A DNA stretch of 64,000 bases from Actinobacillus minor NM305 (GTDB taxonomy: Bacteria; Pseudomonadota; Gammaproteobacteria; Enterobacterales; Pasteurellaceae). A program made the translations under genes and the position numbers. Location of the stretch: positions 62,001-126,000 of the forward strand of contig NZ_ACQL01000106.1 in assembly GCF_000175195.1 (NCBI RefSeq), written 5' to 3'. Below are positions 22,369-33,001 of this stretch, in pieces. The notes beneath the pieces are model-generated. The model was not told where the DNA came from and did not search any database. It saw only the letters and a program-made list of their open reading frames with translations. Each line of letters begins with the position of its first letter. Position 1 is the stretch's first letter.

Positions 22369-23796
22369 TTATGCTAAAGATTGAATCTTTTTAATCACAT
22401 TGGTGGTAGAACAGCCGTTTTCAAAATTCAAAACCTGAACTTCGCCTCCGTTGTTAATGACTTCTTTTGCACCTGCGATTTCTTCAGGTTTATAGTCACC
22501 GCCTTTAACGAGAAGGTTTGGTAAAATTTCGCCAATTAAGCGTTGAGGCGTATCTTCATTAAATGCAACAACCCAATCAACAGAAGATAATCCTGCTAAT
22601 ACAGCCATACGTGCATCGAGATCATTAATTGGGCGAGCCTCACCTTTTAAACGTTTAACAGAGTCGTCCGTATTCACGGCAACAATCAAACGATCACCTA
22701 ATTTACGAGCATTTTCTAAATAAGAAACATGTCCTGGGTGCAGGATATCAAAACAGCCGTTTGTCATCACGATTTTCTCGCCACGTTTTTTAGCTTCTTC
22801 CACAATCGCTTTTAATTCTGCTTCAGATACAATACCAAAACCGGTTGTTGCACGTTGGTGAATTGCATTTTCTAATTCAACCGGACTTACCGTAGATGTT
22901 CCTAGTTTACCGACAACTACGCCTGCTGCAGCATTAGCGAGGTAACATGCTTCTTCAAAAGGACGACCGTCAGCAATAGCAGTTGCTAAAACACTTATTA
23001 CCGTATCGCCGGCACCTGTTACATCATAAACTTCTTTTGCTTGTGTCGGTAAGTGATAAGGTGCTTGATTTGGACGAATTAACGTCATTCCTTTTTCAGA
23101 ACGAGTTACCAATAACGCGGTCAAGTCAAAGTCTGCAATCATTTTCAAGCCTTTAGCGACAATCTCATCATCGTCTTTACAATGACCAACAACGGCTTCA
23201 AATTCAGACATGTTTGGTGTTAAAAGCGTTGCACCGCGATAACGCTCAAAATCGGTTCCTTTTGGATCGATCAACACCGGTACATTGGCTTTACGAGCAA
23301 TTTGGATCATCTCTTGGACGGATTCTAAAGTACCCTTACCGTAATCTGAAAGAATTAAAGCGCCATAATCCTGAATGTTTTGCGCTAATTTATTTAATAA
23401 ATCACTGCTTTCAACGTTATGGAATCCTTCCTCAAAATCTAAACGCAATAATTGTTGATGACGAGAAAGAATACGCAATTTCGTAATGGTTGGATGTGTG
23501 GTTAATGCAACACAATGATTTTGAATATTGTGTGAGTTCAGTAGCTTATCTAATGCATTTCCGGCATCATCTTGACCAATTAAACCATGTAAAGCTACTG
23601 GAACATTCAAACTGGCAATGTTCATTGCAACGTTTGCTGCACCACCGGCACGCTCTTCAATATCCTGAACCTTTACCACCGGAACAGGTGCTTCCGGCGA
23701 AATACGATTTGTTGCACCAAACCAGTAGCGATCTAGCATTACATCACCAAGCACTAATACTTTAGCTTGATTAAATTTAGGGAAGTATTGCATCAT
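22369..23796 (-). CDS. hldE: Bifunctional heptose-7-P kinase / heptose-1-P adenylyltransferase
   Basis: 475 aa. Residues 1-320 form a PfkB/ribokinase-type kinase ([35 protein letters not shown]). Residues 345-475 form a nucleotidyltransferase ([20 protein letters not shown] with HxGH). It makes ADP-heptose for the lipopolysaccharide inner core. Both active sites look complete. Next to der on the same strand. Confidence 0.96.
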   Translation of the reverse strand: MMQYFPKFNQAKVLVLGDVMLDRYWFGATNRISPEAPVPVVKVQDIEERAGGAANVAMNIASLNVPVALHGLIGQDDAGNALDKLLNSHNIQNHCVALTTHPTITKLRILSRHQQLLRLDFEEGFHNVESSDLLNKLAQNIQDYGALILSDYGKGTLESVQEMIQIARKANVPVLIDPKGTDFERYRGATLLTPNMSEFEAVVGHCKDDDEIVAKGLKMIADFDLTALLVTRSEKGMTLIRPNQAPYHLPTQAKEVYDVTGAGDTVISVLATAIADGRPFEEACYLANAAAGVVVGKLGTSTVSPVELENAIHQRATTGFGIVSEAELKAIVEEAKKRGEKIVMTNGCFDILHPGHVSYLENARKLGDRLIVAVNTDDSVKRLKGEARPINDLDARMAVLAGLSSVDWVVAFNEDTPQRLIGEILPNLLVKGGDYKPEEIAGAKEVINNGGEVQVLNFENGCSTTNVIKKIQSLA

Positions 23797-23839
23797 TTAT
23801 TTACATCTCTCTTATTTTAAAACGAGAAAAGGGACAAAT

Positions 23840-25372
23840 TTATCTTTTATTTTTCTTAATAAATTTCATTAAGCGTTTACGTTTACGTAATTGGCTTGGC
23901 GTCAATTTATTTCGTTTACCAGCAAAAGGATTGTTACCTTCTTGGAATTGAATACGAATTGGCGAGCCAATAATTTTTAAACTCTTACGATAATAATTAG
24001 ATAAATAGCGTTTATAAGAGTCTGCTAATTTATCAACTTGATTACCGTGAATCACAATAATCGGTGGGTTATAACCACCTGGGTGAGCATATTTTAATTT
24101 CACTCTACGGCCATTGACGAGAGGCGGTTGGTGTTCGTCCGCAGCCATACGTAAAATACGGGTAAGCATAGAGGTTGATGTTTTTTGTGTCGCACAAGCA
24201 TAGGCTTCTTTCACAGATTCAAATAAATTACCAACACCTGAGCCATGTAAAGCCGAAATAAAATGCACACGGGCAAAATCAATAAAATCTAAACGGCGAT
24301 CTAACTCGGATTTCACTTGGTCTTTAATATCTTGTGATAATCCATCCCATTTATTAACGACAATAACAAGTGAACGTCCAGCATTGAGAATAAAGCCTAA
24401 CAATGAAAGGTCTTGATCTGAAATCCCTTCACGAGCATCAATGGTTAATAGCACCACATTGGCATCTTGAATCGCTTGTAAGGTTTTGATTACCGAGAAT
24501 TTTTCCACGGCAAGGTTCACTTTACCACGTCTACGGACACCAGCAGTATCAATGATTGTATAGTGCTGCCCATCTCGTTCCATTGGAATATAGATAGAAT
24601 CACGCGTAGTGCCCGGCATATCGTAAACAACAACACGCTCTTCGCCTAAAATACGGTTAGTTAAAGTTGATTTTCCAACGTTAGGACGTCCCACAATGGC
24701 AATTTTGATATTTTTATCTTCAATAGAAGTATTTTCTTCTTCCAATGCTTCGTCTAATAATGCCGCATCTTCTTCATTTTCGAAATCAAAATCACGATCC
24801 CACTCATCTTGAGTTGTCTCATTTTCTTCGTGATCTGCAAATTCATCTTCATTTTCAACCGCTTGTGAACCACCGAGTTCTTCAGCTAGCGGTGCTAAAA
24901 CTTGCTCGATAAGTTGCGTTACACCTCGACCTTGCGCCGCCGCAATTTGCTCAACTTCGCCTAAACCTAACTGGTAAAACTCGGCGCAATGGGAATCTGC
25001 ATCAATGCCATCGGTTTTATTGGCTACCACGACCGTGGTTTTTTCACGTTGGCGAAGGTATTGAGCAATACCCACATCAGCAGGTAATAGTCCGGCACGT
25101 GCATCCACTAAAAAGAGTACAACGTCCGCTTCTTCAATCGCTAATAACGATTGTTCAGCCATTTTTTCTTCGACACCTTCTTCGGAGCCATCAATACCAC
25201 CGGTATCAATAACAATGAAATCATAACCGCCAATGTTCGCATGGCCATATTTTCGGTCTCGTGTTAAGCCGGGGAAGTCTGCCACGAGAGCATCTCGTGT
25301 GCGAGTTAAGCGATTAAAGAGTGTTGATTTACCAACATTAGGTCTGCCGACAAGGGCAACAACTGGAGTCAT
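23840..25372 (-). CDS. der: Ribosome-assembly GTPase Der (EngA)
   Basis: 510 aa (E. coli 490). Two tandem G domains, each with GRPNVGKST (near residues 8 and 227), plus DTGG / DTAG, NKTD / NKWD, and a C-terminal KH-like domain. The two G domains are joined by an unusually acidic linker (about residues 170-220, rich in E and D), which accounts for the extra length. Acts in 50S subunit maturation. Confidence 0.96.
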   Translation of the reverse strand: MTPVVALVGRPNVGKSTLFNRLTRTRDALVADFPGLTRDRKYGHANIGGYDFIVIDTGGIDGSEEGVEEKMAEQSLLAIEEADVVLFLVDARAGLLPADVGIAQYLRQREKTTVVVANKTDGIDADSHCAEFYQLGLGEVEQIAAAQGRGVTQLIEQVLAPLAEELGGSQAVENEDEFADHEENETTQDEWDRDFDFENEEDAALLDEALEEENTSIEDKNIKIAIVGRPNVGKSTLTNRILGEERVVVYDMPGTTRDSIYIPMERDGQHYTIIDTAGVRRRGKVNLAVEKFSVIKTLQAIQDANVVLLTIDAREGISDQDLSLLGFILNAGRSLVIVVNKWDGLSQDIKDQVKSELDRRLDFIDFARVHFISALHGSGVGNLFESVKEAYACATQKTSTSMLTRILRMAADEHQPPLVNGRRVKLKYAHPGGYNPPIIVIHGNQVDKLADSYKRYLSNYYRKSLKIIGSPIRIQFQEGNNPFAGKRNKLTPSQLRKRKRLMKFIKKNKR

Positions 25373-25468
25373 AGGTATATTATTCCTTTCTTATCAATAG
25401 GGTTCTTGCGTATTGCAAAATTGACATATTATATACTAAATCAAGATAAGATCGGAAATATGATCAGA

Positions 25469-25514
25469 AAAGCGGTCGATTTTCTGTAAGAATTTACCAA
25501 AAATTGACCGCTTG
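25469..25514 (-). terminator. USS-dyad terminator after hemA
   Basis: Arms AAGCGGTCGATTTT and AAAATTGACCGCTT, two inverted uptake cores, lie just downstream of hemA on the minus strand. Confidence 0.7.
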
Positions 25515-25519
25515 AGTTA

Positions 25520-26827
25520 TTATTGTTCTGCTTTAAGTGCTTTAGAAAAACTTTGTAAGCCCTTTGAATTACCTTCTTTTGCCATTGATTGAAGCGCTTG
25601 AGTCGGAATATGTAATAAACTGTTAGTGAGTTTATAACTTAATTCATTTAATATTTTTTCACTATCTTGCCCACTCTGGAGCGCCTGCATTGCTTTTGAG
25701 AGTAATTCTTGGCGGATCGTTTCTGCATCTTGGCGGTAGCGTTTGATTAAATCACTGGATTGCTGTTGTTTTAACCATTCAAAGAAAGATTTACATTCTT
25801 CATCCACGATCATTTCCGCTTGTTCCGCCGCTTGTTGGCGTTGGGCAAGATTGCGTTGAATAATATTTTGCAGATCATCAACGCTATAAGAATAAACGCC
25901 ATCAATATCGCCGGCATTTTCATCAATATCTCGAGGTACAGCAATATCAACTAATAGCATCGGATCAAATTGTCGTTGTTTTTGGGCTTCTTTTACCATC
26001 TCTTTGCTAATGAGCATATCAGGGCTACCCGTAGAGCTAATCACAACATCCGCTTGATTTAACCCGACTTGTAATGCACTGAGAGAAAGAATTTGCATTG
26101 GAACATTAAGCTTTTCGGCTAACATTTCCGCGCGGATATGCGTTCGGTTCGCAATCATGATGTTTTTTGCGCCGTGCTGAATTAGATAACGAGCCACCAA
26201 TTCAATAGTTTCGCCTGCACCGACTAAGAGAAAACGGAGTTTACCAAAATCATCAAAGATTTGGCGAGCAAGACCACAAGCGGCATAAGCAACGGAGACC
26301 GCACTCGAACCTATTTCCGTTTCAGAACGAACGCGTTTAGCGGTAGAAAAGGTTCGTTGAAATAATCGGGAAAGCTTGCTGGAAATGCCGATATGTTGTT
26401 TTTGGTAAAAATGCTCGCTATCGTGATAGGCTTGTTTAACCTGCCCTAAAATTTGTGGTTCGCCCAAAATCAGTGAATCTAACCCACAAGCCACTTTCAT
26501 GAGGTGGCGAGCAGCTTCCATATTTTGTTTAAAATAAATACATTCGCGTAATTCATCATGATCAAGTTGATGAATATTCGCAAACCAATTAAAGCATTTT
26601 TCTCGCCATTCGAGGTTAGCCGCCTCTTCTTCTCGCGGTGTGATATTCGGTTGATGAAAGTAAAGTTCTGTTCGGTTACAGGTCGAGAGAATGACCACGC
26701 TTTCCGCTAAATCTTGTTGCTGAATTTGACTAAGAGCAAGCTGACGTTTTTGATCGTCAAATGCAACTTTTCCTCTTAATCCAACAGATGCGGTTTTATG
26801 GTTAATGCCTAAAGCTAGAATGGTCAT
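25520..26827 (-). CDS. hemA: Glutamyl-tRNA reductase
   Basis: 435 aa. Catalytic Cys50 in [31 protein letters not shown]-binding [14 protein letters not shown], and the C-terminal dimerisation helices are intact. First committed step of tetrapyrrole synthesis from glutamyl-tRNA. It differs from the aminolevulinate-synthase HemA. The gene stands alone between der and dacB. Confidence 0.96.
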   Translation of the reverse strand: MTILALGINHKTASVGLRGKVAFDDQKRQLALSQIQQQDLAESVVILSTCNRTELYFHQPNITPREEEAANLEWREKCFNWFANIHQLDHDELRECIYFKQNMEAARHLMKVACGLDSLILGEPQILGQVKQAYHDSEHFYQKQHIGISSKLSRLFQRTFSTAKRVRSETEIGSSAVSVAYAACGLARQIFDDFGKLRFLLVGAGETIELVARYLIQHGAKNIMIANRTHIRAEMLAEKLNVPMQILSLSALQVGLNQADVVISSTGSPDMLISKEMVKEAQKQRQFDPMLLVDIAVPRDIDENAGDIDGVYSYSVDDLQNIIQRNLAQRQQAAEQAEMIVDEECKSFFEWLKQQQSSDLIKRYRQDAETIRQELLSKAMQALQSGQDSEKILNELSYKLTNSLLHIPTQALQSMAKEGNSKGLQSFSKALKAEQ

Positions 26828-26961
26828 TCAAGTCTCACAAATTAAACAGATACAGTATCAGAAATAAAATTTACCGCATTCTAGCGAATCGTTTATAAGG
26901 CTGCAAATAATTGTAGAGATTGATTTGATTTATCACAATGAGATTACCTCCTTAGAGGTAA

Positions 26962-28401
26962 TCACTCTTGGTAAAGCGCCATAAACAGATTATGTTCAAA
27001 ATTAACCAACGGCGCTCGTTTGGTTTTACTTTCTAAATCGCCCGTAGAATAGCCGTTAATGAATTGAACGAAGGCAATTCTTTCGCCTTTCGCATTTTTC
27101 ATAAAACCAGCAAGATTATAGACGCCTTTTAAAGATCCCGTTTTGGCAATGATATTTTTGACTAACGGCTCGTTGATCATAGAGCCTCTGCCGGAAATTG
27201 TGCCATCAACACCAGCAATCGGAAATGTTTCTAACAGCTGTAAACTGTCTTCATTTTTGGCAATATATTCAAGTGCTTGAAGCATGGTTTCTGCACTAAC
27301 CTGATTATGTCGGGAAAGACCGGAACCATCTGCAATAATGCTGTTATTGAAGGTTATATTCGCTTTTGTGTTTAATAAATGGCGAACAACATGGCTTGCC
27401 AATTGGAATGAAGCAGGGCGGTTTTGCTGATGATAAGCGACCGTTCTAAAAAGAGCATCGGCAATTTGGTTATCCGATTTTTTCATCATTTTTTTGAGTA
27501 AATCGGGGAGTGGTTTTGAAAAATGTTCTGCGAGCAAAGTGCCTTTTTGAGCATGAGGCGCTTCTTTTACCTGCCCATCAAAGGTTATCGCCAATTTTTT
27601 GAGATTGGCTAAACTGATGCTTGCGCCATAACTTGTTGGGTCTTGAACCGAAAAACTTAAACCAAAGGGGGTAGGCTGGCGCGCCATACAACCTTTCACT
27701 TGATAGCGGTTATTATCATGCGCCACCACATCAAGTTGGCAATAAGGCGAATCTTCTTTGCTGACGATATATGCCGAGCTAAAAACCTGAACAGGATAAG
27801 CGGAAGGCACGTCTACTTTTGCATAATCGCCAACGGGTTGGTCTGCATTTAAATTTACATAAAAGCAGTTATGATCGATATTGATTGCAGCAGGCGGAGC
27901 ATTGAAGCACATGGTTAAATCGTTCCAGATCCAACCTGAAGCTTTATCATGGCTAGCAAAGACCGAAGTGTCTAAAAGCAAATTTCCCTCAATTTTTTGG
28001 ATACCTTGCTTTTTTAATTCGCTAAAAAGTTGATAAAATTGACCGCTTGTTAAATCAGGATCGCCCGTAAATTTCACAATTAAATCGCCTTTTAAGACAT
28101 TATTTTCAATCTTTCCATTAGTCAGTAAAGCGGTTTGGAAACGGAAATCTTGCGGTAGCGCCAATTTTGCAGCTAAAGCAGTAAAGACTTTTTGCGTACT
28201 GGCAGGCAACATAAAAATATCACTTTGATGTTGGGTAATAATCTGATTGGTGTCAAGATTTTTAGCGATAAAGGTTGCTGAAGTACCGGAAGGGAGATAG
28301 CTTAGTAGCTGCGTTGTATTGATTTCAGCTGAGCTACAAGCGCTATAACATAACCCGAGAAGAATGCTGTTTTTTAGAAAGCGTGAGAATTTAAAGAACA
28401 T
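26962..28401 (-). CDS. dacB: D-alanyl-D-alanine carboxypeptidase / endopeptidase PBP4
   Basis: 479 aa with an N-terminal signal peptide ending near CSSAE; a lipoprotein is not supported. Penicillin-binding motifs are SxxK as STQK (residues 68-71), SDN in KKSDNQIAD, and KTG in IAKTGSLKG. The long insert between the first and second motifs is typical of class C PBPs. It trims peptidoglycan cross-links in the periplasm. It is divergent from greA. A perfect uptake sequence is at 28041-28050. Confidence 0.95.
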   Translation of the reverse strand: MFFKFSRFLKNSILLGLCYSACSSAEINTTQLLSYLPSGTSATFIAKNLDTNQIITQHQSDIFMLPASTQKVFTALAAKLALPQDFRFQTALLTNGKIENNVLKGDLIVKFTGDPDLTSGQFYQLFSELKKQGIQKIEGNLLLDTSVFASHDKASGWIWNDLTMCFNAPPAAINIDHNCFYVNLNADQPVGDYAKVDVPSAYPVQVFSSAYIVSKEDSPYCQLDVVAHDNNRYQVKGCMARQPTPFGLSFSVQDPTSYGASISLANLKKLAITFDGQVKEAPHAQKGTLLAEHFSKPLPDLLKKMMKKSDNQIADALFRTVAYHQQNRPASFQLASHVVRHLLNTKANITFNNSIIADGSGLSRHNQVSAETMLQALEYIAKNEDSLQLLETFPIAGVDGTISGRGSMINEPLVKNIIAKTGSLKGVYNLAGFMKNAKGERIAFVQFINGYSTGDLESKTKRAPLVNFEHNLFMALYQE

Positions 28402-28522
28402 AGTTGTGTATTTAATCTATTGATATTTTTTATTAGAAATTGAATAATAGCCCTTTCATTTCTGTTCGTAAACGACAAATTTGTAAATCATAAATTTGGT
28501 AAAGTATTTTAGAGGATAACTA

Positions 28523-28999
28523 ATGAAACAAATCCCAATGACAGTGCGTGGTGCAGAATTACTACGTGAAGAGTTAGATTTTTTAAAAAATGTGCGCCGT
28601 CCACAAATCATTGACGCTATTGCAGAGGCACGTGAACACGGCGATTTAAAAGAAAATGCAGAATATCATGCCGCTCGTGAACAACAAGGCTTCTGTGAAG
28701 GGCGTATTCAAGAGATTGAAGGTAAATTAGCCAATGCACAAATTATTGATGTCACTAAAATGCAAAATAACGGTAAAGTGATTTTTGGTGCAACGGTGAG
28801 TTTAGTAAACGTGGATACAGATGAAGAAGTCACTTACCGCATTGTTGGCGATGATGAAGCGAACATCAAAGAAGGATTAATTTCAGTAAATTCTCCGATT
28901 GCACGTGGTTTAGTCGGAAAAGAAGTGGACGATTCGGTATCAATTACAACTCCGGGCGGTAAAGTTGAATTTGATATTGTAGATGTTGAATATATCTAA
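28523..28999 (+). CDS. greA: Transcription elongation factor GreA
   Basis: 158 aa. The N-terminal coiled coil ([35 protein letters not shown] with the acidic tip) and C-terminal FKBP-like domain ([13 protein letters not shown]) are complete. It stimulates RNA polymerase to cleave backtracked transcripts. RBS GAGGATAACT precedes the ATG. Confidence 0.97.
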   Translation: MKQIPMTVRGAELLREELDFLKNVRRPQIIDAIAEAREHGDLKENAEYHAAREQQGFCEGRIQEIEGKLANAQIIDVTKMQNNGKVIFGATVSLVNVDTDEEVTYRIVGDDEANIKEGLISVNSPIARGLVGKEVDDSVSITTPGGKVEFDIVDVEYI

Positions 29000-29017
29000 T
29001 ACGTAACGAAGATAGAA

Positions 29018-29059
29018 AACAAGCGGTAAGATTTTAAGAAAATTTTACCGCTTGTTCTT
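29018..29059. terminator. USS-dyad terminator between greA and prmB
   Basis: AACAAGCGGTAAGATTTT pairs with AAAATTTTACCGCTTGTT with a single G-T pair, then TCTTTT. It serves greA and probably convergent prmB. Confidence 0.85.
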
Positions 29060-30007
29060 TTATACCATAAATAGATCTCGATATTGAAGTAATTGGGCTT
29101 TGGTTAAGCTGAATACACCTAAGCCTCCATTTGGGAATTCAATCCAATTAAATGGTACAGATGGGTATTGTTCCATTAAGTGAATCATACTATTACCCAC
29201 TTCGCAAACTAAGACACCATTATCGGATAAATAATCTGCCGCTTGAGCTAAAATACGTTTAGTAATATTTAAACCATCTTCACCAGAACCTAATGCTAAT
29301 TCCGGCTCAAAGTGGAATTCTTCCGGCATATCATCTAAATCTTCCTGATCGACATAAGGCGGATTAGTCACAATTAAATCATATTTATCTTGAGGAATAT
29401 CGTTAAACAGATCCGAGCTAATCGGGAATACCCGATGAGAAAGTTGATGACGTTCGATATTAATTTGCGCCACATCTAATGCATCTAAAGATAAATCTAC
29501 GGCATCTACTTCTGCGTCAGGAAAAGCAACAGCACAAGCAATAGCGATACAGCCACTCCCCGTACACATATCTAAAATACGTTTAGGTGAGGTTGAAATA
29601 AGCCCGTTAAATTGTTGGCTAATTAGCTCGCCAATTGGAGAACGAGGAACAATAACACGCTCATCAACATAGAATTCCAAACCGCAGAACCAAGATGAAT
29701 TCGTTAAATAAGCAACCGGCTTACGAGAACCTAAGCGCTCTTGAATAAAATGAAAAACACGTGTTTTTTCGACATCAGTTAGACGAGATTGATACATTGC
29801 TTCTGGCACATCAGCAGGTAAATATAACGCATTAAGAACAAGTTGCTGAGCTTCATCCCACGCATTGTCATAACCATGACCGTAATAAAGATCAGAAGCA
29901 TTGAAATAGCTATATGCCCAACGCATCATATCTTGAATGGTTTTTAAATCAGTTAAAGCACTTGAGGCTGAAATTTCCCCAAGAAGTTCTAAATTATGTT
30001 GATACAT
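29060..30007 (-). CDS. prmB: Ribosomal protein uL3 (Gln) N5-methyltransferase
   Basis: 315 aa from ATG 30007 ([10 protein letters not shown]), with RBS AAGGAA. SAM-binding [14 protein letters not shown] and catalytic NPPY in [13 protein letters not shown]. The N-terminal helical region ([19 protein letters not shown]) is typical of PrmB rather than PrmC. It methylates glutamine in ribosomal protein L3. It is divergent from smrB, which is its neighbour in enterobacteria too. Confidence 0.95.
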   Translation of the reverse strand: MYQHNLELLGEISASSALTDLKTIQDMMRWAYSYFNASDLYYGHGYDNAWDEAQQLVLNALYLPADVPEAMYQSRLTDVEKTRVFHFIQERLGSRKPVAYLTNSSWFCGLEFYVDERVIVPRSPIGELISQQFNGLISTSPKRILDMCTGSGCIAIACAVAFPDAEVDAVDLSLDALDVAQINIERHQLSHRVFPISSDLFNDIPQDKYDLIVTNPPYVDQEDLDDMPEEFHFEPELALGSGEDGLNITKRILAQAADYLSDNGVLVCEVGNSMIHLMEQYPSVPFNWIEFPNGGLGVFSLTKAQLLQYRDLFMV

Positions 30008-30107
30008 AAGTATTCCTTTCACTAAAATTTGCCGCATTATCGCTTTTTGGCTGAGATGTATCAACCCTTTTTATTATGTTAAAATAACGAAATTTAAGGA
30101 GAGCAGA

Positions 30108-30647
30108 ATGTTAGAAAATGATGATTTAGCCTTGTTTCATGAAGCAATTAAAGGCACGAAGAAGATAAAGCAAGATACTTTTATTCCTAAAACTGCACCA
30201 CGTAAGAAAGTAAGTGAATTACGAGAAATGCAGGAACAAAAGGATACAGAATTTTTCTTCTCGGATGAATATGAGCCGTTGTTAAAAGAAGAAAATGAAA
30301 AAATTAAGTATCTACGTGAAGATATTGATCCCTATATTTTAAAACAACTACGCCGTGGCGATTTCCAACCCGAACTTTTTTTAGATTTACATGGTTTAAC
30401 ACGCGAGCAAGCAAAACGGGAGTTGGCGGCTTTAATTTTAGCCTGTGAAAGAGAGCGAGTGTATTGTGCAAGTATTATGACAGGCTTTGGGACTCGAACA
30501 TTAAAAGATCAAATCCCTCGCTGGCTAGTTCAGCACCCTAAAGTTATAGCACTTCATCAAGCACCAAGAGAATGGGGCGGTGATGCTTCTATTCTGATTT
30601 TGGTAGAGCAACCGGAAAGTTTAGAAAGAAGATTATTTGAAAGATAA
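30108..30647 (+). CDS. smrB: Ribosome-rescue endonuclease SmrB
   Basis: 179 aa. The C-terminal Smr domain has LDLHGLTREQAKRELAAL and the MTGFGTRTLKDQIPRWL block (usually GkGt/s). The N-terminal half is charged and variable. In E. coli SmrB cleaves mRNA at collided ribosomes. Convergent with nothing; followed by a USS-dyad terminator. Confidence 0.92.
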   Translation: MLENDDLALFHEAIKGTKKIKQDTFIPKTAPRKKVSELREMQEQKDTEFFFSDEYEPLLKEENEKIKYLREDIDPYILKQLRRGDFQPELFLDLHGLTREQAKRELAALILACERERVYCASIMTGFGTRTLKDQIPRWLVQHPKVIALHQAPREWGGDASILILVEQPESLERRLFER

Positions 30648-30657
30648 AAATCCTTTT

Positions 30658-30705
30658 TCAAGCGGCCGTTTTTTGCAAAATTTTGCAGAGATCCGACCGC
30701 TTGAA
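30658..30705 (+). terminator. USS-dyad terminator after smrB
   Basis: Outer arms TTCAAGCGG / CCGCTTGAA enclose an inner hairpin GCAAAATTTTGC. The tail is moderately T-rich. Confidence 0.7.
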
Positions 30706-30773
30706 CACTATTTTATTTGGCAAAAATCGTTAAAATACACACCATTTCATTTTAAAAAAGGAGATTTTCAAGC

Positions 30774-31643
30774 ATGACATTTCTTATTCTTGCGATTTTA
30801 TGTAGCGTATCGGTCTCGGTCTTACTTAAAGTTGCACGGGCTAAAAATATTGTGATCGAACAGGCGATTGCATTTAATTATATTACGGCAATTGGATTAT
30901 GTTATTTCTTACTTAAACCCGATTTTAAAGGGTTAGGTTTTACAGACTTTTTTATTCAAAGCGAGGCACAGCCTATTTTTCTGGCGATGGGGATTTTATT
31001 GCCAACCGTCTTTATTTTTATGTCAAGAGCAGTGGAGTATGCCGGGATCGTTAGGGCAGACGCAGCGCAACGATTAGCGTTATTCCTACAAATTATTGCT
31101 GCGGTCTTTTTATTTAATGAAACGTTGAGTGATTTACGTGTTGTCGGTGTCATTGTGGCGTTTCTTGCGCTTTTCTGTTTGCTTTCTAAACCTACCAATG
31201 AAATGGGCAATGCAGGAAAGGGAATGCTTTTCTTGGCGCTTGTTTGGTTGGGATATGGTACGACAGGTATTTTGTTTAAACAGATTGCTAAAATGGGTGG
31301 AGCTTTCCCAACAACGCTTTTTATCTCTTTTGTGTTAGCTTGTGCGATTATGTTTAGTTATTTGATGATTAAACGTACTCAATGGACTGTACCGAGTTTC
31401 TTTGGCGGTATTTTATTAGGCGTATTAAATTTCTTTAATATTCTCTTTTATATCAAAGCACATCAGCATTTTAGTGATAGTCCAACGATTGTTTTTGCCG
31501 GTATGGATTTAGGTGTAATCTGTTTAGGGGCTTTAACCGGAGCGTTAGTCTTTAAAGAAAAAATCAGTAAACTTAATGGCGTGGGGATTTTATTAGGTCT
31601 TATTGCCATTGTGTTGCTCTATGCAGAAAAACTTTTCGCTTAA
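30774..31643 (+). CDS. EamA/DMT-family permease
   Basis: 289 aa with about ten hydrophobic segments in two repeats, the drug/metabolite transporter fold (first LAILCSVSVSVLLKVA, second half KGMLFLALVWLGYGTTG). The substrate cannot be told from sequence. RBS AAAAAGGAGATTTT is strong. A hairpin terminator follows at once, so it is monocistronic. Confidence 0.85.
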   Translation: MTFLILAILCSVSVSVLLKVARAKNIVIEQAIAFNYITAIGLCYFLLKPDFKGLGFTDFFIQSEAQPIFLAMGILLPTVFIFMSRAVEYAGIVRADAAQRLALFLQIIAAVFLFNETLSDLRVVGVIVAFLALFCLLSKPTNEMGNAGKGMLFLALVWLGYGTTGILFKQIAKMGGAFPTTLFISFVLACAIMFSYLMIKRTQWTVPSFFGGILLGVLNFFNILFYIKAHQHFSDSPTIVFAGMDLGVICLGALTGALVFKEKISKLNGVGILLGLIAIVLLYAEKLFA

Positions 31644-31656
31644 TGCTTTTTATTTT

Positions 31657-31684
31657 GGCTCAAGTTTTGACTTGGGCTTTTTTC
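31657..31684 (+). terminator. Terminator after the EamA permease
   Basis: Stem GGCTCAAG / CTTGGGC with loop TTTTGA, followed by TTTTTTT. It isolates the truncated gene downstream. Confidence 0.85.
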
Positions 31685-31728
31685 TGAACTTTTTAACCGC
31701 CTGCAAAGTCAAAAAAACGGTTTATGAA

Positions 31729-32286
31729 ATGTTTAAAATATTTAATGGCTCATTTAAAGATTATTTGGTTTCTGTGTTAGTTCAAAGTGCGAATCAAGCG
31801 GTTAAAAACGGTACGGATCTTACTAAAGAAAGTTGGATTAAAATGGATAATGGCAAAGTGACCGATATTGATTGGCATGGCTACGTTCACTCAGCAAAAC
31901 GCATGAAATCTCCACCGGCTTTTGATGCATTAGATCTCAGCTCAGGAGAAAATAATTTCTTTGGCGATGCTAAAGTCAATAATAAACACTTTACTGCATT
32001 TGCCGAAAAACATTCAACCGCAGAAAATGCGATGTTAGCTTCTGCCGATATTATCAAAATGGTTAATGCGATGAACTATGTTGATAATAAAGAGGCAGCC
32101 CAAAACTGGCGAATTCGTGTCGGCTCTATGGATCGTGATACTTCACACGCTATTGGTGCAATGCTAGCCATTAAACTTAAAATGTCGGGTAAGCAAGTGG
32201 ATTATGCATTACCTTGGGGAGTCGGACATAGCGGCGATTACGATCTTGATGAGTTATTCCAATGGATTGATGGTATTGCTAAATAA
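31729..32286 (+). pseudogene. 5'-truncated tannase-like (subtype B) esterase remnant
   Basis: 185 codons in frame from ATG 31729, with no convincing RBS and a terminator just upstream. The sequence FKDYLVSVLVQSANQAV, MKSPPAFDALDLSSGENNFFGDA, NWRIRVGSMDRDTSHAIG and YALPWGVGHSGDYDLDELFQWID resembles the C-terminal third of bacterial tannase/alpha-beta-hydrolase proteins of about 500 aa. The Asp and His of the catalytic triad (DRDTS, GHSGDYD) remain, but the nucleophile-serine part is absent. It is therefore most likely a decayed fragment. It borders the repeat-bracketed pocket, which may explain the deletion. Family assignment is from motif memory. Confidence 0.65.
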
Positions 32287-32299
32287 ATATTGATATGAG

Positions 32300-32494
32300 G
32301 GCGGAATTTTCCGCTCAGCCCGCTGACAAACCTACCTTTACAGACCTTCTGTCAAAGGTGGGGTTATTTTTTGCTGTTTTATCTCTTTCTCTCGCATTTC
32401 ACTTCGGATAGCCATTCAAGCGGTCAGTTTTGTGGATTTTGTACCATTAGATCAAACCTCTAGAGAGATGTCTAGAGGTTTGTTAGCGGTCTGG
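32300..32494 (+). repeat. Accessory repeat R, copy 1
   Basis: About 195 bp containing a hairpin (ACCTTTACAGA / TCTGTCAAAGGT, then a T run, 32334-32372), an uptake sequence (TCAAGCGGTC, from 32416), and a palindrome AAACCTCTAGA / TCTAGAGGTTT (32454-32481). Almost the same sequence recurs at 33898-34026 plus 34367-34413. No gene lies in 32287-32725. The 78-codon frame at 32432-32668 has no RBS and mixed content. Confidence 0.85.
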
Positions 32495-32647
32495 GGACAC
32501 ACTGAGTGTGCCCTTCACATATTCATAAACCTCGTATTTATTCCCGCGAGAATACACATCATAAACCTTGTATTTAAGCGGATACACACAGTCTGTATCT
32601 CCCTCTTTTTTATAAATCTTTCCGCTTGTTTTTTAATCGAAATTTTC

Positions 32648-32690
32648 AAAGCAGTATACTGCTTTTAGTTGTTATTGACATAACAACTAA
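32648..32690. promoter_or_regulatory. Two abutting perfect palindromes, candidate operator
   Basis: An 18-bp perfect palindrome AAAGCAGTATACTGCTTT (32648-32665) abuts an inverted repeat with 11-bp perfect arms TTAGTTGTTAT / ATAACAACTAA and a 4-bp loop (32665-32690). A possible -35 TTGACA at 32675-32680 sits inside the second palindrome, 46 bp before the 63-aa gene. The arrangement suggests repressor control, but the regulator is unknown. No good -10 is visible at 17 bp. Confidence 0.6.
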
Positions 32691-32725
32691 ATCATTCTAG
32701 CTAAAATAAAAAATAGGAGTTTTTT

Positions 32726-32917
32726 ATGGCTATTGCACGAGCAATACAACAACAAAATGGCAGAGTTGCTATTTATCGTGATGAAAATCGCGATCCTACC
32801 ATAGTAACAGGAGTTTTAGTAGGTTATACGACAACTGAGGTACTTGTACGGGAAGTGAAGGGAAACCGAGTTAAAGTTTATAATGAAAAACTTCAAATAG
32901 TAAAAATAACAAGCTGA
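32726..32917 (+). CDS. Orphan 63-aa protein of unknown function
   Basis: 63 aa, RBS AGGAG 6 nt before the ATG. The sequence is rich in beta-forming residues (RVAIYRDENRD, GVLVGYTTTEVLVREVKGNRVKVYNEKLQIVKI), suggesting a small beta-barrel. No signal peptide or membrane segment. I do not recognise a family. The gene has its own upstream palindromes and a short hairpin (AGCCCC / GGGGCT, about 32935-32955) before the next gene. Both lie between the two copies of repeat R. Confidence 0.7.
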   Translation: MAIARAIQQQNGRVAIYRDENRDPTIVTGVLVGYTTTEVLVREVKGNRVKVYNEKLQIVKITS

Positions 32918-33001
32918 TTTCTTGTATCGTAGGTAGCCCCTATTCAACGGGGCTATCTTATTGTTTAAATTGAAATGGCATTTTTATAAAGGAAAAATAT
33001 T

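Noticed and set aside
32432-32668. 78-codon ORF in the repeat pocket
   Set aside because: No RBS; half of it lies in repeat R, and it runs over the palindromes. No protein-like pattern.
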